From Atherinomorus stipes (taxonomy: Eukaryota > Chordata > Actinopteri > Atheriniformes > Atherinidae), in contig JALJCO010003039.1 of NCBI GenBank assembly GCA_023101725.1, positions 112,977-176,976 of the forward strand: a DNA stretch of 64,000 bases, given 5' to 3'. This document shows positions 60,128 through 64,000 of this stretch, piece by piece. How positions within the stretch are numbered: the first letter of the stretch is position 1; every line of letters starts with the position of its first letter. Under the pieces are notes generated by a model. That model saw only the letters and a list, made by a program, of their open reading frames with translations, searched no databases and was not told the DNA's origin. The translations under genes were made by a program, and so were the position numbers.

Positions 60128-61080
60128 GTGGCCATAAACCAGGACAAAATTGAAGTAATTGTTTTTGGCCCCAGTAGCTCCTGTGAAGCCTGCCCTGTAG
60201 GTTTGGCTCCTTTGGCAGCTCATACAAAGTCAACTGTAACCAACCTGGGTTTTAAAATGGACAGTGATTTTAAATTAAACCGTCCAAATAGTGAAGTTCT
60301 TTGCTCATGTTTCTTTCACCTCAGACACCTTTTTTTTTCACATGAATACTTTGAAAAAGTGATCCATGCTTTTGTTATCTCTCAACTGGATTATTGTAAC
60401 TCTCTCTATTTTGGAGTTAGCCAGTCCTCCCTCGCCCGTCTCCAGTTAGTTTAGAATGCTGCCGCCCGTCTGCTAACTGGAGCGCTTAAGAGGGAGCACA
60501 TCACTCCAATCCTGGCCTCCCTCCATTGGCTGCCCGTGCACTTTAGGGTCCATTTTAAGATTATTTTATTTGTTTTTGAGTCTTTAAATGGCCTCACCCC
60601 GTCCTACCTCTCTGACCTCCTCCACCCCTACACTCCTGCACGGTGCCTCCGGTCGGCTGATCAGCTGCTTCTTGACGGACCGAGGTCCAAGCGTAAGCTC
60701 CGAGGGGACCGGGCCTTCTTTGCTGCTGCCCCCAGGATGTGGAACAGTTTACCGTTCCACATCAGGCAGGCCTCCTCACTGGCTGTTTTTAAAACAAATC
60801 TCAAAACCTACTTTATGGTTTGCTTTTAACTCAGCATGAGAATTTGCTCTCTTTTAATTGTTTTAGTTTGTTCTTTAATGGTTCCAAATGTAATTAAAAC
60901 CCACTTTTATCACTGGCCTTTACATAGCACGAGACCCAGCTTTGTTTTTAGTTGTTTTTATTGTTGGTTGATTTGTTACTTGATTTTTTTTTTGGGGGGG
61001 GGGATTTCTGCCATGTTCAGCACTTTGTGTTTGCTGAGGCTGTTTTAAAGTGCTATATAAATAAAGTTGTATAGTATTGT
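60128..61080 (+). mobile_element. L2-like LINE, 5'-truncated, ORF2 C terminus and 3' tail
   Basis: One frame from about 60134 to the TAA at 60827-60829 encodes the ORF2 C-terminal region: VIVFGPSSS, NLGFKMDSDFKL, VIHAFVISQLDYCNSLYFG, NAAARLLTG, LHWLPVHFRVHFKIILF, LNGLTPSYLSDLL, RMWNSLPFHIR. It is interrupted only by TAG at 60452-60454, at a position that is Gln (LQLVQNAAA) in relatives. The 3' UTR and TATAAATAAAGTTGTATAG tail are present. A minus-strand copy of the last 300 bases lies in an lrrc24 intron. The clade call (L2/CR1 group) is from motif memory. Confidence 0.8.
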
Positions 61081-63018
61081 ATGAAATACTTTTTCTTTTC
61101 ATGGCATTAAATAAATAAATAAAGAAGCTCAGTTCCTGAAGAAGAAACCTTATTTCAGCATCCTTAAAAGATGGTCAGTGTGGAACGTAAAGGAAAGATT
61201 TAATTAGATATAAGATATTTACAAGAGGCCACAAAATGTGTGCCCAGTGTGGTTGTAATGGAAGGGAGGATTGCAGGCACTTTCTTTTTTTCATTAGAGA
61301 ATAAAATATCCTTTGTTTTGTCAGCAATACATAACAGCATTATCAACATGAAAATGTAAAAACTGCATCAGTGATGTTCTGAAGCATATTATTAATGTAG
61401 ATTGTAAAAAGTATGGGGCCCAAAGATTGAACCTTGTTGGACACCTTTATGTGCAAAAAGGCTGCAAAACTGAGAGACCACAACTGCTTAAGACCTGAAA
61501 CTTATTTTTTTAAAAACAAAAAACCCAGCAGCGTGGTCTGATAGGCTAATGTCTGAGAGCCTCTGTCATAAAATGCCATGCCATGATCTACAGTCACATC
61601 ATCATTATAGACATGATGAGCACCATAACATGACATGTGATGTCTGAGACTATACAGTCATCATGTGACAGACATACACCCGGACTGGTTTTTGCACATA
61701 ATTTTATTGCTGCAAGAAAAAAATTCCTTTTTTATTAACACAGTGGTATCAACATATTCAAAATATTTTGAATCCAATAATTTGACTGGCAGATACTGGA
61801 CTATCAACTCTAGAGTATCAATACATCCATCCCTTGTTGGATTTTTATAGCTCAGGGTGAGCAAGCATCCAGAAATCTTCCCACGGTTTAATATGTTGCC
61901 TGAAAACAAATCCAACAGTGGAAACAAACCTTTTACAAACCATTAAAGATTAAACAGAAGATTTTTATAGTTTAGGTATCTATTTCAACAATACTTGCTT
62001 TTGCCTACACACATTCTACAGAAAACCGCTGCACAAAACTTTGAAGCTGGTAAATGTGGAGAAGTCAATTCAAGCACATCACCAAAACCCAGGCAGGATA
62101 AAGAGGACACAGTATCACAATGTGGGCCCCCCCATCAGAGTCCTGAGCCCCCCTGGGGGGTCCCGCCCCCCAGTTTGAGAATTGCTGATCTAAGTAATGC
62201 TGCTTCAAGAGGGTAGAGCCCATATGGAAAACTAACAACTGTGTTTCGACTGGAAAACCAGGAAAGTTCTTCCTGAAAATTTACTTAATTATTGGGATTC
62301 AATATCTTTTCTGGGAAGATGCCAGTTGCACGTGTTCTTATTTACTGGTTCAGACAGAAAACATTTAGTTAGTCAGGTCATTTAAACTTTGGTCAAATAA
62401 AAAAATTTATTTATTTTTTTAAAAAGAGGAGGGGAGGGGCATCTTTCTGTTTTTTAGCTAACTTCTTTTCAGACTTGACTTTTCCATTTACCTTATATTT
62501 ATGTACTGATGCAAACAAACATCTTGTAAAACAGCATTGGCTGCCCAGCTATATCTGCCACTGAAATTAGCAAAGAATATTTTTTTAGTGCGGAATGGCA
62601 TATGAAAGACACAAATATCTACATTTAAGGGCTAATTAGTGACAAGAGTTTTCGAAGGTTTTTATTTAGCCAAAACTGGAATCAAAATAACATTGTTTAA
62701 AATCAAAATATCACACTGAGTGCCAAACACACAGTGGTACTTTAAACTGAGATTCATGTTCAAGTCAGCTCTCATCTCTTAATCTACTTCTTAGAGAAAA
62801 TGATCCAATGAATATTCTTATTCTAGATATACTCTTGTGAGTGCTTCAGACTGTCTCAGCCACTTACGGAAAGCAGCAAGGGAAACACTGCCATCATTAT
62901 GTGTGGTATGAACATAAAGTATGAAAAGAACCCAAATAATAGAAGGCATGTGCAGTAGATTAACACAAAAATTACATTCGGTTACAAAGAATAACAGGAA
63001 ACACTGTGCAGGCTGATC
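61081..63018. other. Intergenic stretch with minor repeat debris
   Basis: Faint LINE-associated repeat wording (TATGGGGCCCAAAGATTGAA near 61410) and a hAT-like end with GC-rich block at about 62122-62192 (GGGGGGTCCCG, then CAGTTTGAGAATTGCTG). The part from 62.5 kb on could be the 3' UTR of the minus-strand exon at 63019-63102. No coding signal of its own. Confidence 0.35.
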
Positions 63019-63102
63019 TTAGTACATGTGTACATCTTGGGAATCCTTATTGAGGAAAATCACAGTTGTGTTTTGCAGATCAGCTGCATCTGCTGGATAA
63101 CT
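63019..63102 (-). CDS. Possible last coding exon of an unidentified minus-strand gene
   Basis: On the minus strand, TTTGTCTCTTGCAG is a strong acceptor ending at 63103. It is followed by 27 open codons starting SYPADAADLQNTTV and ending DSQDVHMY, then TAA at 63019-63021. A candidate previous exon ends at 63187 with GAG|GTGAGA, giving an 84-nt intron with phase-0 joining to IE-SYPAD. That upstream frame has a stop just before its ATG, so it needs an acceptor very close by, which is not convincing. I do not recognise the protein. The acceptor is tandem (CAGAG), so a 2-nt shift is possible but would hit a stop early. Confidence 0.3.
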   Translation of the reverse strand, partial: SYPADAADLQNTTVIFLNKDSQDVHMY

Positions 63103-63261
63103 CTGCAAGAGACAAACAAAATATAAGCACAGAGGAAAAACCTTGATAAAGTAATGATTGGCTCTTTTTAAAGATAACGTTCTCACCTCTATCAGCTGTT
63201 TATCAAAACTATCCATTCAACCTCACATTTGCAGAAATGCAGAAATAAATCTTTGCTTTAA

Positions 63262-64000
63262 AGCAGAACTCAGTAACTTCAGCTCGGGGCTCCCTAGTGG
63301 CGTCCTTTCACTGTCGTGTTCAACCCCCCTACACCCCCACAGCACACAGACGGCTTCTCTCCTGTCTTTCTTCTATTTTGATCCCTGATTATATTTCTAA
63401 GCTTTTTCTAGCTTGTTGATGCTACTTTGCTGCGTTGGTAGCAGCACCACGTCTCCTCTGCTCAAAGCAAAGTCCTGTATTTTTTGAAACGGACGTTTTA
63501 CCCGCGATTTGCGGGTAAATATGCCGTGGATTATATTTTTCTCTCTGGTGTTGGCGAGTAGCAGGTAAGAATACGAACTTTTATTTACTTTTGCGGACGT
63601 GATAATGATTATTGAGCCTGAAGCAGTGATGCTTCACCCGGCGCCCAGGCAGCGTAAGCTACGTGAATCACTCTGGTCCAGCAAAGAGTTGGTTATGAGA
63701 GCCAGGAGCCGTGTTTAGGTGGTGGAAGCTAAAGAAATGTTTTCTTTGAATTAGCGCTGGTAGTCTGGTTAAAATCAGCGCTGGAAGCAGCTCGGTAGAT
63801 AGGGGACCTGAGTACCGTACAGCCGTTTCTGTTGTCGCAAGTTCTGCTCGGGTCGATGGAGGCAAAGTTGTTTTTAGCAGCTCGTAGGCCAGAGGCCCCG
63901 GCAGGAGGGGGGGCACATTGAATCGCTCCGTAAACACTTTGTTTAGCCCCATGGGGATTCCTAAAAGCATTTATTGAGGTAAAAAAGTTACTGAGTTCTC
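63262..64000. mobile_element. MITE cut by the right window edge
   Basis: GCAGAACTCAGTAACTTC at 63265 and its inverted counterpart GTTACTGAGTTCTC at the window end form terminal inverted repeats. The inside is CpG-richer than the flanks and non-coding. The outer end of the right terminus and any target duplication lie outside the window. Confidence 0.6.

Noticed and set aside
59682..60233. 183-codon minus-strand open frame
   Set aside because: The frame itself shows no domain. The THAP-like residues lie in a different frame, and its upstream part is antisense to the LINE.
1..64000. CRISPR arrays, bacterial operons, rRNA genes
   Set aside because: No regularly spaced short repeats, no rRNA signature, and the whole window is vertebrate in character.

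Overview
This window is vertebrate nuclear DNA from a ray-finned (teleost, probably percomorph) fish. The evidence is a multi-exon gene with GT-AG introns, long AT-rich non-coding stretches, and many transposon fossils of fish-typical families: Tc1-like and IS630-like transposases, L2-like LINEs, a tRNA-type SINE, and hAT, TTAA and TA MITEs. There is no bacterial or viral gene organisation.

The one gene I can read in full is lrrc24, on the + strand. Its four coding exons are 19156-19317, 20056-20334, 22346-22514 and 24594-25840. They splice in consistent phase to a 618-residue type I membrane protein: signal peptide, LRRNT, LRRs, LRRCT, one Ig domain, a transmembrane helix and a cytoplasmic tail ending VAYEIHC. 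A GC-rich segment at about 9.0-9.9 kb with a good donor at 9868 is a plausible promoter and 5' non-coding exon, which would make intron 1 about 9.3 kb. The 3' UTR runs to a poly(A) signal at 26968. Two weaker gene edges are visible: a terminal coding exon at 15-83 (+), and a possible last exon at 63019-63102 (-), perhaps preceded by an 84-nt intron. I do not recognise either protein.

Region by region: 0.5-1.6 kb is a 1-kb palindromic TTAA element. 7.6-8.4 kb is half of a Tc1-like transposon. 9-27 kb is the lrrc24 locus, with mobile elements inside its introns. 28.75-30.87 kb is a nested stack, an old Tc1-like element on the minus strand invaded by a TA-flanked palindromic element and by a hAT-type MITE. 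33-37 kb holds a SINE, a reverse-transcriptase fragment, an IS630-like transposase fossil and a small element carrying telomere-like repeats. 38.9-50.5 kb is largely layered LINE, SINE and MITE debris. 56-61 kb holds a second telomere-repeat element, two possible domesticated or transposon gene fragments (a conserved N-terminal exon and a THAP-like exon) and the best-preserved LINE. 63.26 kb to the end is a MITE cut by the window edge.

The strongest new observation is the pair of about 265-bp elements at 36701-36972 and 56178-56438. Both have inverted termini and carry internal CCCTAA telomere-type repeats. Each is flanked by a 9-bp target duplication, the signature of Mutator-like transposition. 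They would seed interstitial telomeric repeats around the genome. I found no CRISPR array, operon or new enzymatic system.
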